Shown one piece after another: positions 37,221 through 46,355 of a DNA stretch of 64,000 nucleotides. Origin of the DNA: an uncultured Victivallales bacterium. Lineage in GTDB: Bacteria; Verrucomicrobiota; Lentisphaeria; Victivallales; UBA1829. Made by a program: the position numbers and the translations under genes. Each line of letters opens with the position of its first letter. Position 1 is the first letter of the stretch. Where the stretch lies: NCBI GenBank assembly GCA_934644965.1, contig CAKUDG010000012.1, positions 18,787 through 82,786 on the forward strand, given 5' to 3'. Under the pieces are notes generated by a model. The model searched no databases and was not told the DNA's origin. It saw only the letters and a list, made by a program, of their open reading frames with translations.

Positions 37221-38372
37221 ATGGCAGAAAAAAAGGCGAAGAAACCCCCCGTTCAGAAGAAAAAGCAGTCCCCGGCAAAAAACACGGAAACGAGGGGAAA
37301 ACTGAAATGCGCGGTTGTCGGTCTGGGCATCGGCCAGATGCACGTGGATCAGTATCAGCACTGCCCGGACGCGGAACTGGTCGCGATCTGTGACATCGAC
37401 CCGGTCAGACTCCATGCCGTCGGCGACAAATTCCATGTGGACAAACGCTATGAAAGCATCACGGAAATGCTTGCCGCGGAAAAGCCGGACGTCGTTTCCA
37501 TCGCCGTCCCGAACCATCTGCACAAGCCCCTGACGATCGAAGCTCTCGAAGCCGGCTGCCACGTCCTCTGCGAAAAGCCCATGGCCATGAACGCAGAGGA
37601 AGCGGAGGAAATGGTCAAGACCGCCAAACGCATGAAGAAACGTCTGATGATCGACTTCTCCTATCGCACAAGCGAGCAGTCCGTCGCACTCAAAAAGGCG
37701 GTCGACGGCGGAGCGCTCGGAAACATTTACTACGCACGGACACAATGGCTCCGCAGACGCGGCGCACCCTCCGGAGCCGGCTGCTGGTTCAGTCAGAAGA
37801 AACTTGCCGGAGGCGGGCCGCTCCTGGATCTCGGAGTGCATCGTCTGGATCTGGCGCTCTGGCTCATGGGCTATCCCAAGCCGCTCTGGGTGCTCGGATC
37901 GACCTATGACCATCTGGCTAAGCAGATTGACGATGCGGCCTATGATCCCGTCGCAAACAAAATGGTCAGAAACAGCGGACGGATTTATGATGTGGAGGAT
38001 TTCGCCGTTGCTCTCGTCAAATTTGAAAACGGCGCCACTCTCGAACTGGAGGCATCCTGGCTCGCAAACATCAAGGAACGCGAACTGATGACTACCAGAC
38101 TCCTCGGGACAAAAGGCGGACTCCTTCAGAAAAACGTCAACGAAACCTATTCCTTTGAAGCCGAAATCTTCACCGAAATGAACGGCTGCCAGTATGACAT
38201 GAAGCTGCATCCGCCCGTCCCCGCGGCCCATTCCCACATGTACAACTTTGTGGAGGCCATCGTGCACGGGACACCGCATGATGCAACGGGTGAACAGGGG
38301 CTGCTCGTCATGAGAATTCTCGACGCCATTTACAAAAGCGCCGAAACCGGAGATCCGGTCTTCATACAGTGA
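37221..38372 (+). CDS. Gfo/Idh/MocA-family oxidoreductase, second copy
   Basis: A 383-residue paralogue of the preceding protein. After a Lys-rich N-terminal tail of about 28 residues (AEKKAKKPPVQKKKQ), it has CAVVGLGIGQMHVDQY, VSIAVPNHLHKPLTIEAL, CEKPMAMNAEEAEEM, and GGGPLLDLGVHRLDLALWLMG. An insertion around residues 238-258 (QIDDAAYDPVANKMVRNSGR) separates it from the first copy. ATG 37221 is chosen for the AAGGAAC ahead. It begins 64 bases after the first copy and is surely co-transcribed. Confidence 0.9.
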   Translation: MAEKKAKKPPVQKKKQSPAKNTETRGKLKCAVVGLGIGQMHVDQYQHCPDAELVAICDIDPVRLHAVGDKFHVDKRYESITEMLAAEKPDVVSIAVPNHLHKPLTIEALEAGCHVLCEKPMAMNAEEAEEMVKTAKRMKKRLMIDFSYRTSEQSVALKKAVDGGALGNIYYARTQWLRRRGAPSGAGCWFSQKKLAGGGPLLDLGVHRLDLALWLMGYPKPLWVLGSTYDHLAKQIDDAAYDPVANKMVRNSGRIYDVEDFAVALVKFENGATLELEASWLANIKERELMTTRLLGTKGGLLQKNVNETYSFEAEIFTEMNGCQYDMKLHPPVPAAHSHMYNFVEAIVHGTPHDATGEQGLLVMRILDAIYKSAETGDPVFIQ

Positions 38373-38690
38373 TGCATTTTTCTCTTCCTCCCCCTCTTCC
38401 GGTCCGCCGCCAGAGCCTCCCCCCGGAAAGCCCGGAAAACACGCCGGGCGGACTCGGCGGACGCTGGAAACACGGCAGACTCAGAGGGGGAGAGAAGGAA
38501 AAGAAGACGCGTAAGTGAAAGTGAAGAGGAAGCGCAGCGTCGAAGAGGAGAGGGAGAAAAGAAACGATTCTTCTTTCCGCATATGGAATACAGAGGATTC
38601 CGTCGCAGAGACGGCTTCTCAGAAACAACAACATTTCAGGCAAACTCAAAATAGAACTCAAAACAAATTCAAAAACAAACGAGGCTCATT
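38373..38690. other. Purine-rich intergenic region
   Basis: No gene supported. GCCCGG/CCGGGC could form a weak hairpin near 38429-38448. The stretch 38640-38680 repeats ACTCAAAA three times (ACTCAAAATAG, ACTCAAAACAA, ATTCAAAAACAA), an A-rich, unstructured leader in front of the isomerase gene. Confidence 0.4.
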
Positions 38691-39584
38691 ATGAAGAACA
38701 TTCTGATCGGCACGATGTCCCGCGGGGATCGGGAGACTCCGAAATATATTGAATCTCTGGGAAAACTCGGTTTTGAATGCACGGAAATCACTTTCGGACA
38801 TGACTGCACCTGGCTGACGGAAACGGATCTCGACGCATACGCGGCGGATTGTGTGAAGGCATTGAAGCAGTACGGCATGGAAATGTCGGCCATAGCCGTC
38901 TACGGCAACCCGCTGGAAAGCGACGACAAAGCAAAAGTCACGCTGAAAAGCTGGGAACTTGCCATCGACAACGCCCATAAGTTCGGCACGAATCTGGTCT
39001 GCGGCTTCACCGGACGCCTCGTCGGGAAACCCATTCCGGATTCCATTCCGCAGTACCGGGCAGTTTTTGGAGAACTCGCCGCCCGTGCGGAGGAAAAAGG
39101 CGTCCGGATCGCCTTTGAAAACTGCACCATGGGCGGAAACTGGTATGACGGAGGATGGAATATCGCCGTCAACCCGGATGCATGGAATCTGATGTTTGAA
39201 GCTCTTCCCGCCGGAAACATCGGTCTCGAATGGGAGCCTGCGCATCAGATGATGCAGCTGATCGATCCCATTGCGCAGCTCCGCACCTGGGCACCGAAAA
39301 TTTTCCATCTTCACGGAAAAGACGCCACCATCGAATGGGACACTATGAGAAAAACCGGGATCAAGGCCGCGGCCTTCCCCGCCTATCACAGGACTCCCGG
39401 CTTCGGAGACAGCAACTGGACCGACATCATCTCCATTCTCAGACAGCACAACTATCAGGGAAATATCGACATCGAAGGCTGGCACGACCCCATTTACAGA
39501 GGAGAACTCGAAATGACCGGCCAGGTCTTCGGCTTGAATTATCTCAAGCGCTGCCGCGGCGGGGACTTCGTTCCCAATCCCTGA
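38691..39584 (+). CDS. Sugar phosphate isomerase/epimerase-like TIM-barrel protein
   Basis: A 297-residue protein of the xylose-isomerase-like barrel superfamily (PF01261). Likely metal ligands are Glu in RIAFENCTMGG, Glu in GLEWEPAHQM, His in FHLHGKDA, and Glu in GNIDIEGWHD near the C terminus. Such enzymes interconvert ketoses or inosose derivatives and commonly work with Gfo/Idh/MocA dehydrogenases like those just upstream. GAGG lies 7 bases before the ATG. Substrate unknown. Confidence 0.85.
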   Translation: MKNILIGTMSRGDRETPKYIESLGKLGFECTEITFGHDCTWLTETDLDAYAADCVKALKQYGMEMSAIAVYGNPLESDDKAKVTLKSWELAIDNAHKFGTNLVCGFTGRLVGKPIPDSIPQYRAVFGELAARAEEKGVRIAFENCTMGGNWYDGGWNIAVNPDAWNLMFEALPAGNIGLEWEPAHQMMQLIDPIAQLRTWAPKIFHLHGKDATIEWDTMRKTGIKAAAFPAYHRTPGFGDSNWTDIISILRQHNYQGNIDIEGWHDPIYRGELEMTGQVFGLNYLKRCRGGDFVPNP

Positions 39585-40113
39585 GAGATCATCCGCAGCA
39601 ACAGCAGCTGCAGCAGCAAAAACAGCAGCAACGCAGCAAAACAGCACGCAGAGGCCGTCTTCCAAGCTCTTTCGGGTCCCATCCATTTTCTCCAGCAGGA
39701 TGATGCTGAAGCAAACGGCAGAAACAAGCTCTGCACCTGAGAATCACACAAAAAAGCGGGAGGAGGGAAGAACAGCAGAAAATGCAGACTTCCCTTCTCC
39801 CTCCTGCCTTTTTTTCCTTTCCCTCTTTTCCATTTTCATTTCTCCTCACATCACTTTTCTTCGGTCTTCACCATTCCGAGTTTACTTTCCCGGTCTTTTC
39901 TTCTGTTCCCCAACAATGAGTTCCGTGGCTTCCGTATCTCCTTTCCCGGCGGCAGCTTTTCTGCACATCTTATTTTCCGCGGATTCCTCGGAATCCGGAT
40001 CCAGCTGTTCGGGGACAAAGGGAAGGCGATGGAGAATAGAAAAAAGCGGGGGAGGAAACGCCCCGGAGAGTCTCCGGACAGGAGAAAACAAATGGATTCT
40101 CTTTTCCATGGGA
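39585..40113. other. Intergenic region with CAG/CAA repeats and pyrimidine-rich sequence
   Basis: No gene supported in this part of a 686-base gap. From 39595 to 39650 the sequence is dominated by GCAGCA and CAACAGC units (imperfect trinucleotide repeat). A C/T-rich stretch at 39788-39850 follows. Confidence 0.5.
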
Positions 40114-40142
40114 TTGCAAAATGAGCTGTTTTGAAGTATTGT
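40114..40142 (+). promoter_or_regulatory. Promoter candidate of the META-domain lipoprotein gene
   Basis: TTGCAA (40114-40119), 17 bases, TATTGT (40137-40142). Weak -10 match but well spaced; leader about 120 bases. Confidence 0.4.
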
Positions 40143-40270
40143 CATCCAGAAGCGTTTCCGGACTGGAGGGCGGATTTTCCCGCACAATACCGCTCCGGAG
40201 CGGGAACCGGCCGACAGCGGATGCTGTCCAATGCTTCCAGTTGATTCCAAATAAAAAAAGGAAAAAAGAG

Positions 40271-40795
40271 ATGAAACACAGAAAAAATTCATGGTTCGCC
40301 GCCGCCGTAACAGGTCTTTTTGCCGCGGGAGGACTTCTTCTTTCCCAAGGCTGCTGCTGCGGACAGCAGCAGCTCTGCACCGGGACGGGAAATGATCTGC
40401 CGTCTTCGCAAACGCCGGACTCCGCCGGGACCCCCTCTCTTTCCATTGCGCAAAACGCCTGGGTTCTGGATCTTTCCTCTCTTCAGGGTGCGGAGAAGGG
40501 GTGGGCAAAACCGGAAAAAACCATTGATTTCCAGATTTTCCCCAAAGATCAGAGAGTGGCGGGCTGCGCGGGAGTGAACCGCTATTTCGGATCGGCGGTC
40601 ATAGACGGGAAAACAATCCGGCTCGGCCCCCTCGGCGCCACCATGATGGCCGGACCCGGACTCGAATATGAACAGCTTTATCTGAAAATGCTTGCTTCTG
40701 TCGATGCCTGGAAAATCGAAGGGAAGACTCTTTTCCTGGAAAGCGCCGGGAAAACGGTTGCTGAATTCAAGCCCGCCCCGGAAGAAAAGAAATAA
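40271..40795 (+). CDS. META-domain (HslJ-like) lipoprotein
   Basis: A 174-residue lipoprotein. The signal ends in LLLSQGC with Cys28 as the expected lipid site, immediately followed by two more cysteines (CCC). After a short linker the META domain begins at NAWVLDLSS and shows FQIFPKDQRVAGCAGVNRYFGSAVIDGKTIRLGPLGATMMA, the family pattern with Gly-Cys-Ala-Gly-x-Asn. HslJ-type proteins are envelope stress or heat-related proteins of unclear mechanism. ATG 40271 follows AAAGAGGAAAAAAGAG. The longer open frame upstream would spoil the signal peptide. Confidence 0.8.
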   Translation: MKHRKNSWFAAAVTGLFAAGGLLLSQGCCCGQQQLCTGTGNDLPSSQTPDSAGTPSLSIAQNAWVLDLSSLQGAEKGWAKPEKTIDFQIFPKDQRVAGCAGVNRYFGSAVIDGKTIRLGPLGATMMAGPGLEYEQLYLKMLASVDAWKIEGKTLFLESAGKTVAEFKPAPEEKK

Positions 40796-41106
40796 TCCCG
40801 CTCTTCCGGATCATTATCATTCCGGTCCGGAAGGAAAAACGGAAACAGCAGAAGAAGATTACTGCGGAAAGTGTTTCCGGCGAAATTCCTTCTCTCCTCC
40901 AGCATACAAAGCCGTACAGGGAAGGAGGAAGGAAATTCAGGAATTCCATTCCCCCACTTTTTTTCTTCTCCTCCCGTACAGTCGGCAGGGGCAGAAGAAG
41001 GGAGGAACAAACGGGAAAGCTCTCTTGGCCGGGAACACTTTTCCGAGTGCAGAGCCGACTCTTTTTCACTCGCATCCGGAGCAATGAAGGAAAGGAAGAG
41101 AACACT
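40796..41106. other. Intergenic region between converging genes
   Basis: No gene supported. TTCCGGA (40804-40810) and TCCGGAA (40826-40832) can pair, giving a weak hairpin after the META gene. The rest is purine-rich then pyrimidine-rich. Confidence 0.4.
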
Positions 41107-42546
41107 CTAGGATTGTTTCCGAGACCCGGGGTGCCAGGTTTCGATTCCGAAAGAGGAGACGACCCGTTTTCTGGCCTCGTCCAGGGAACTGAGTTCTCCG
41201 GCAATCATCAGCTGGGACAGGAGATTCCCGGCGGCGGTGGCTTCGACGGGGCCGGCAGTCACGGGGATTCCGACGGAATCGGCTGTGAGACGCATCAGGA
41301 GAGAGTCACGGGTTGCACCTCCAAGCATGTGCAGAACGTCATATTTCAGATGGAGGATTTTTTCCAGGAGCCGGAGTTTGTCCCGGAAGCATTCAGCAAG
41401 GGAATCATATACGCACCGGAGGAGTTCGCCGTCGGATTCCGGGGAGCCCTGTCCGGAGGCGATGCAGCTGGAGCGGATTCTGGCGGGCATGTCGCCTGGG
41501 CTCAGGAATTCAGGGGCATTCGGATCCACGCGGAAAGGGACCGGGCCGGTTTCTTCGGCAAGACGGCTCATTTCAGGGAAGGAAATGTCGCGGCCTGCCT
41601 CCATCCAGGTGCGCCGGATTTCCTGGAGGAGCCATGTTCCGGCGATATTCGTCAGGAAGCGGATGGAATCACGGATGCCGCCTTCGTTTGTGAAATGCGC
41701 ATTTCTTGCGTCTTCGGAGAGACAGGGGGAATCCAGTTCAGTTCCAAGCAGCGCCCAGGTGCCTGTGCTCAGGAAGGCCCGGTTCAGCGAACGATTGCGG
41801 ACGGGGAGCGCCGCAACGGCACTCGCGGTGTCATGTGAAGGCACCTTCACCACCGATATCGGCGGGATCCCGAGTTCATCGCAGATTTCCTTCCTGAGCG
41901 GCAGGGAAGCGGATAACGGACGCTTCAGCGGCGGGAGAATGGATACGGGAATTCCAAGGCGTTCCAGCAACGATTCACTCCACTGCCCCCGCCGCGCATC
42001 CAGCATCGCCCCGGTGGAGGCAATGGTGTATTCACAGGACAAATCGCCGCAGAGCAGATACAGCAAAGCATCCGGCATGAAGAGAAGGCGCGAACCATGG
42101 AGAAAATCTTCCGGATGACTCTCCTTGTGCGCAAAAAGCTGGTAGATGGTGTTGAACGGCATTTCCTGAATGCCGCAGATCGAATACATTTCCTCCTGAG
42201 AAACGATCCGGTGCACGCGTTCCGGAACATCGGCCGTACGGGAATCACGGTAACAGTAGGGATCCCGCACAGGAGCACCATTCCGGAAAAAGGCATAGTC
42301 CACGCCCCAGGTGTCCACGGAAAGCGATTCGATGGGGGCGGCTTCCGCGGCGCAGGCCTTCGCAATTCCGATTTTGATCTCTCGGAAGAGACGTTCCAGA
42401 TTCCAGAAAAGATGTCCGGACCGTTCTTCCGGAAAATTCCCGAAACGGTGTACTTCGCGGAGAGTCAGGACTCCGTCGACAATTTTACCCGTAATGGCGC
42501 GCCCGCTGGATGCACCCAGATCAAAGGCCAGACAGATTTTCGGCAT
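41107..42546 (-). CDS. rhaB: L-rhamnulokinase
   Basis: A 479-residue FGGY-family sugar kinase that phosphorylates L-rhamnulose at O1. CLAFDLGASSGRAITG is the N-terminal phosphate-binding block; VDTWGVDYAFF, YCYRDSRT and FNTIYQLFA are typical of RhaB; VPSHDTASAVAALP and STGTWALLGTE form the ATP domain, with GGATRDSLLMRLTAD and GPVEATAAGNLL near the end. ATG 42546 is chosen because CAGGA lies 7 bases before it; a TTG at 42561 is less likely. It follows rhaA by 99 bases on the same strand. The aldolase gene rhaD is not in the window. Confidence 0.93.
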   Translation of the reverse strand: MPKICLAFDLGASSGRAITGKIVDGVLTLREVHRFGNFPEERSGHLFWNLERLFREIKIGIAKACAAEAAPIESLSVDTWGVDYAFFRNGAPVRDPYCYRDSRTADVPERVHRIVSQEEMYSICGIQEMPFNTIYQLFAHKESHPEDFLHGSRLLFMPDALLYLLCGDLSCEYTIASTGAMLDARRGQWSESLLERLGIPVSILPPLKRPLSASLPLRKEICDELGIPPISVVKVPSHDTASAVAALPVRNRSLNRAFLSTGTWALLGTELDSPCLSEDARNAHFTNEGGIRDSIRFLTNIAGTWLLQEIRRTWMEAGRDISFPEMSRLAEETGPVPFRVDPNAPEFLSPGDMPARIRSSCIASGQGSPESDGELLRCVYDSLAECFRDKLRLLEKILHLKYDVLHMLGGATRDSLLMRLTADSVGIPVTAGPVEATAAGNLLSQLMIAGELSSLDEARKRVVSSFGIETWHPGSRKQS

Positions 42547-42645
42547 GATGAAGTCCTGCAATCCTTCCTTTTTCTTTTTTTACCCCGGTTCGAGTCCTTT
42601 TCTCCCGAGTTTTCTCCTGCGTGACTCCCCTGTCTTTCGCGGCAC

Positions 42646-43926
42646 TCACTGTCTCCGGGAAAAAACCTGCGATTCGTAACGGAGGACATCCTCCATCCAG
42701 TCGAAGCCCGCAGGGACGGAATGTTTCAGACAGAAATAATGATATACCGCCTGCCAGGGAAGCGCCTTGAGCTCCTCCGTCAGGACAAGACGTCTGGTGT
42801 AATCCCCCGCCTCTTCCGCCTCCCGGAGTGTGGAAGAAGGTTCCAGAAGCGCCTTGCAGAGAGCTTTCTGCATATTCCGGACGCCCACGACCCAGGCGGC
42901 AATCCGGTTGATTGTGGCATCGAAATAGTCCAGTCCGATGTTCACGCGGGAAACACCGTTTCGGACGATTTCGGAAGCAATCATCTGGAGTTCATCGTCA
43001 AAAAGCACCACATGGTCGCTGTCCCAGCGGACGGGACGGCTGACATGCAGGAGAATCTCATCCAGAAAAAGCAGCACGGAACTGATTTTGTCGCTGATCT
43101 GCTCCGTCGGATGAAAATGTCCGGAATCCAGGCACAGCATCAGACCGTTCTTCAGAGCATAGCCCAGATAAAACTCATGAGATCCGACCGTACAGCTTTC
43201 CACCCCGATCCCGAAAAGCTTACTCTCAACAGCATCTCTCATCAGAGCCGGATCCCGCCGGACGGAATAAATCTCATCCAGAGACTCCGCCAGACGTTCC
43301 CGAGCCGCTCGGCGATCCACTGGAATATCCTTGAACCCGTCCGGAATCCAAGTGTTCATGATGCAGCGCGTCCCGAGAGAGCGCCCCATTTCCTCCGCAA
43401 TTCCGCGGCAGGCCTGCGCATGGGCAATCCAGTAGGAACGCACCCCCGGATCCGGACTCGACAGGGTCAGACCGCCGGATGCCATCGGATGTGAAAAAAA
43501 AGTCGGATTGAAATCCAGCCCGATCTTCTGTTCCCGGGCCCAGCCGATCCAGTTCCGGAAATGTTCCGCCCCGATCTCGTCGCGTCCGACAGAATCCGGA
43601 GATTCCAGATAAACCGCATGCAGATTCAGACGGAGTTTCCCCGGCAGCAGATGAAACGCCGTCTCCAGATCGGCACGCAGTTCCTCCGGATTCCTCGCGC
43701 GTCCGGGATAATTCCCCGTGCTCAGAATCCCCCCCGATGCACCCGATGCGCCGTTCTTTTCAAAACCAACCACATCATCCCCCTGCCAGCAGTGCATGGA
43801 AACAGGGATTTCCGCCAGACGTTCCAGCGCCAGATCCGTATCCACTCCGAATTCCCCATACAGTTCCCGTGCGGCCCGATATGCCGCTTCCAGCTGTGAA
43901 TCCTTCATCATCATGAGTGTATCCAT
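42646..43926 (-). CDS. rhaA: L-rhamnose isomerase
   Basis: A 426-residue metal-dependent isomerase converting L-rhamnose to L-rhamnulose. It is close to the well-known E. coli enzyme: PVSMHCWQGDDV, GNYPGRARNPEELRADL, LRLNLHAVYLE, IGLDFNPTFFSHP, RCIMNTWIPDGFKDIPVDR, ESKLFGIGVESCTVGSHEFY, CLDSGHFHPTEQISDKIS and LLHVSRPVRWDSDHVV. The metal-binding Glu, Asp and His residues lie in the last three. ATG 43926 (MDTLMMMKD) has GAGGAAAGG directly before it; the first Met of the open frame lacks a ribosome site. Forms an operon with rhaB. Rhamnose use fits mucus or plant pectin degraders. Confidence 0.95.
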   Translation of the reverse strand: MDTLMMMKDSQLEAAYRAARELYGEFGVDTDLALERLAEIPVSMHCWQGDDVVGFEKNGASGASGGILSTGNYPGRARNPEELRADLETAFHLLPGKLRLNLHAVYLESPDSVGRDEIGAEHFRNWIGWAREQKIGLDFNPTFFSHPMASGGLTLSSPDPGVRSYWIAHAQACRGIAEEMGRSLGTRCIMNTWIPDGFKDIPVDRRAARERLAESLDEIYSVRRDPALMRDAVESKLFGIGVESCTVGSHEFYLGYALKNGLMLCLDSGHFHPTEQISDKISSVLLFLDEILLHVSRPVRWDSDHVVLFDDELQMIASEIVRNGVSRVNIGLDYFDATINRIAAWVVGVRNMQKALCKALLEPSSTLREAEEAGDYTRRLVLTEELKALPWQAVYHYFCLKHSVPAGFDWMEDVLRYESQVFSRRQ

Positions 43927-44529
43927 CCTTTCCTCTGGCAAAGTTTCCTCAAGCGCCGGGGCCTGAAAGATCACAGGGAGTCCCGTATGTCATGAAAATT
44001 GTTCCGGGGCGGGGAAAAAGATCCTGGCTCGAATGATTGAATTCTCTCTCTCACACTCTCTCCCGTGTTGCGCTCCGGGGGAAAAGCTAGTCGCTTCCGC
44101 AGCGATTGCAAGGGCGGAACAGGAGATTTGAAAGAATAATGCTGTTTTTTGATGAAATCATCCAGACTTCCCCTTTTCATACAGAATTCCTTTCCGGATT
44201 TCTGTCTGCCTCCGCTTTTTCCGTCCCCCCTTTCCTCTGCCGTCTTCACTTCCACCATTTCGCATTGTGCTTCCCAAAGCTTCTTTTTTCCCCTGATTCT
44301 CTCAAATTTTTCTGACTCTCCGGGAAGTTTTTCAGGAATCCAGGGCGTTTTCTTCCGGATTGATCTTCTCTGACTGATTTTCGCAAAAACGGCCTGTGCG
44401 CGCGGAGAGGGGGAAAAGCGCCTGTCTTCCCCGCGCCCCGCATGCAGAAGAAGGGAAAGGAAAAAGGAAAAACGGCGGAAGCCGCTGTTTTCGCGGCCTC
44501 TCCCCCCTACCAGCACCGGAGGGAGTGAA
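43927..44529. other. Intergenic region upstream of rhaA
   Basis: A gap of about 875 bases in all. No gene supported; short open frames are low-complexity. 44140-44375 is pyrimidine-rich and 44400-44530 is purine-rich. Promoter of rhaA expected near 44000-44050 on the minus strand but no clear match seen. Confidence 0.4.
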
Positions 44530-44567
44530 AAAAAAGAATCCCGGCCCGCCGTCTTTTCCCGGGATTC
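44528..44567 (-). terminator. Rho-independent terminator downstream of gatB
   Basis: On the minus strand CCGGGATTC...-type hairpin: GAATCCCGG (44536-44544) and CCGGGATTC (44559-44567) are perfect 9-bp arms; eight A's at 44528-44535 give a U-run in the minus transcript. It lies about 235 bases after the gatB stop. Confidence 0.75.
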
Positions 44568-44713
44568 AGGGAATTCGCGTTTCCAGGGAGACAACAGTGT
44601 TCCCGGAGCATCTTCGGAAGAAGGGAGAAATGGGGAGAAGAAGGAAAAGAGCGGTCGCGGGGATGAGGGCAGAACAAATCTGCGGTAGAACAGGGACAAA
44701 GTCCTCTGCCGAC

Positions 44714-44769
44714 CGGACATTTCCCGCGTATCCGATCCAAGGGGCCGGCTGGATAAGCGGGAATGTCCG
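44714..44769. other. Long imperfect hairpin in the gatB 3' region
   Basis: CGGACATTTCCCGC (44714-44727) pairs with GCGGGAATGTCCG (44757-44769) with a single bulged base; inside, ATCCA (44735-44739) pairs with TGGAT (44750-44754). It lies between the gatB stop and its terminator, so it would be in the 3' untranslated mRNA. Could be a processing site, a repeat element or a small RNA. Confidence 0.5.
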
Positions 44770-44801
44770 ACTGACGGAATCTCTTCCGCGGGAGGATATC
44801 C

Positions 44802-46250
44802 TCAGATTTCGTCCAGTTTCTCCTTCAGGAGCCGGAGGGCGGTCTGGGGATTCGCCTTGCCCCTGCTGGCCTTCATGAGCTGGCCGACAAAGTATTGCAG
44901 GACATTGGTTTTCCCCTCCTTGTACTGACGGACCTGAGCGGGATTGGCATCAATCACCTGCCTGACGAATGCGAGGATCGCGGATTCGTCGGAAAGCTGT
45001 ACAAGCCCCTTTTCCCGGACGATTTCATCCGCAGACCTCCCCGTGGCGAACATTTCTGAAAAGACGCTCTTTCCCGTTTTTCCGTTGATCGTCCCCTTTG
45101 CGACAAGATCCACCATGGCCGCAAAATTCTCCGGCGACACTTTTGATTCTGCAATCGGCATTCCGCCTTCACCCAGTTCACGGAGGAATTCGGAAATGAA
45201 CCAGTTTGCCACCAGTTTCGGAGCGGAGGAAGCACGGGCTGCGGCATCGAAAAAGAGAGCCCAGTCCTTTTCCTGTGTGATCACCCCCGCGTCATAATCC
45301 GTAATTCCGTAGGAGCCGACAAAGGAATTGCGCAGCTCCTCCGGCAGCACGGGAAGTGCGGATCGAATGGCTTCCAGTTCGGCTTCGGTGAATTCCAGGG
45401 GAAGCAGATCGGGTTCGGGGAAATAACGGTAGTCGTTGGCATTTTCCTTGGTGCGCATGAGATAGGAATCGCCGGCTTCATCATTCCAGCCGCGAGTGTC
45501 CTGCGTGACCACGCCGCCGGATTCGAGCAGGAGGATCTGGCGCTTCGTCTCATGCGCAACCGCACGGTGAACCGCACGCAGACTGTTGAGGTTTTTGATT
45601 TCCACCTTGGTCCCGAAAGCGGTTTCGCCCCGTCTCCGGATGGAAAGATTGACATCGCAGCGCATCTGCCCCTTCTCCATGTCGCAATCGCTGACATCGG
45701 CATAGCGCATGATCTGACGCAGCGCGGCCAGATAGGCATACGCCTCATCGGCACTGCGCATGTCCGGTTCGCTGACAATTTCCATGAGAGGCACTCCCGA
45801 ACGGTTGTAGTCAAGCCCCGTGCAGGAATGATAATGGGTGGATTTCCCGGGATCCTCCTCCAGATGGATACGGGTCATTCCGATGAATTTGTCGGGAAGC
45901 ATCTCTCCGGAAAAACCTTTCCCGGAGATATGGATTTTCCCGTTCCGGCAGAGCGGAAGATCATACTGAGTAATCTGATAGTTTTTCACAAGATCCGGAT
46001 AAAAATAGCTTTTCCGGTCGAACTTGCTCCGGCGGGAAATGGCGCAGGAACACATCATTCCCGCCACGACCGTCTTCCGGACCGCCTCGCGGTTGACCAC
46101 GGGAAGCACCCCGGGATATCCCATGCAGACCGGACAGGTCAGGGTGTTCGGTTCGGCCCCGTAACGGTTCGGACAGCGGCAGAACATCTTGCTTTCCGTC
46201 CGGATCTGCACATGCACCTCCAGGCCGATCACTGCTTCATATGCGGACAT
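44802..46250 (-). CDS. gatB: Aspartyl/glutamyl-tRNA(Asn/Gln) amidotransferase subunit B
   Basis: A 482-residue subunit that binds and activates misacylated tRNA. It opens with YEAVIGLEVHVQIRTESKMFC, then CPVCMGYPGVLPVVNREAV (zinc-site cysteines C-x-C and CPVC), KSYFYPDLVKNYQITQYD, and DYNRSGVPLMEIVSEPD. The C-terminal YqeY-like domain (KTGKSVFSEMFATGRSADEIV...GKANPQTALRLLKEKL) is complete. AGGAG lies 9 bases before the ATG. gatA and gatC are not beside it, so it is transcribed alone or with the genes upstream; a promoter candidate lies at 46315-46344. Confidence 0.95.
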   Translation of the reverse strand: MSAYEAVIGLEVHVQIRTESKMFCRCPNRYGAEPNTLTCPVCMGYPGVLPVVNREAVRKTVVAGMMCSCAISRRSKFDRKSYFYPDLVKNYQITQYDLPLCRNGKIHISGKGFSGEMLPDKFIGMTRIHLEEDPGKSTHYHSCTGLDYNRSGVPLMEIVSEPDMRSADEAYAYLAALRQIMRYADVSDCDMEKGQMRCDVNLSIRRRGETAFGTKVEIKNLNSLRAVHRAVAHETKRQILLLESGGVVTQDTRGWNDEAGDSYLMRTKENANDYRYFPEPDLLPLEFTEAELEAIRSALPVLPEELRNSFVGSYGITDYDAGVITQEKDWALFFDAAARASSAPKLVANWFISEFLRELGEGGMPIAESKVSPENFAAMVDLVAKGTINGKTGKSVFSEMFATGRSADEIVREKGLVQLSDESAILAFVRQVIDANPAQVRQYKEGKTNVLQYFVGQLMKASRGKANPQTALRLLKEKLDEI

Positions 46251-46314
46251 GTTTTCATCTCCTGATCATTGTAATAAGAGAATGGGTCTTTGCTTCTCTT
46301 CTTCAAAAAAATAA

Positions 46315-46344
46315 ACAATAAACTTCGTTTTCATAAACTTGCAA
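46315..46344 (-). promoter_or_regulatory. Promoter candidate of gatB
   Basis: On the minus strand TTGCAA (46344-46339), 18 bases, TATTGT (46320-46315), within the AT-rich gap between the ankyrin gene and gatB. Confidence 0.4.
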
Positions 46345-46355
46345 CATCCGAGGTT

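Noticed and set aside
40804..40832. Fur-box-like TCATTATCAT
   Set aside because: Only half of a Fur site, placed after a gene and not before one; it is the loop of a weak hairpin.
42585..42600. GGTTCGAGTCC resembling a tRNA T arm
   Set aside because: No acceptor, D or anticodon stem can be built around it.
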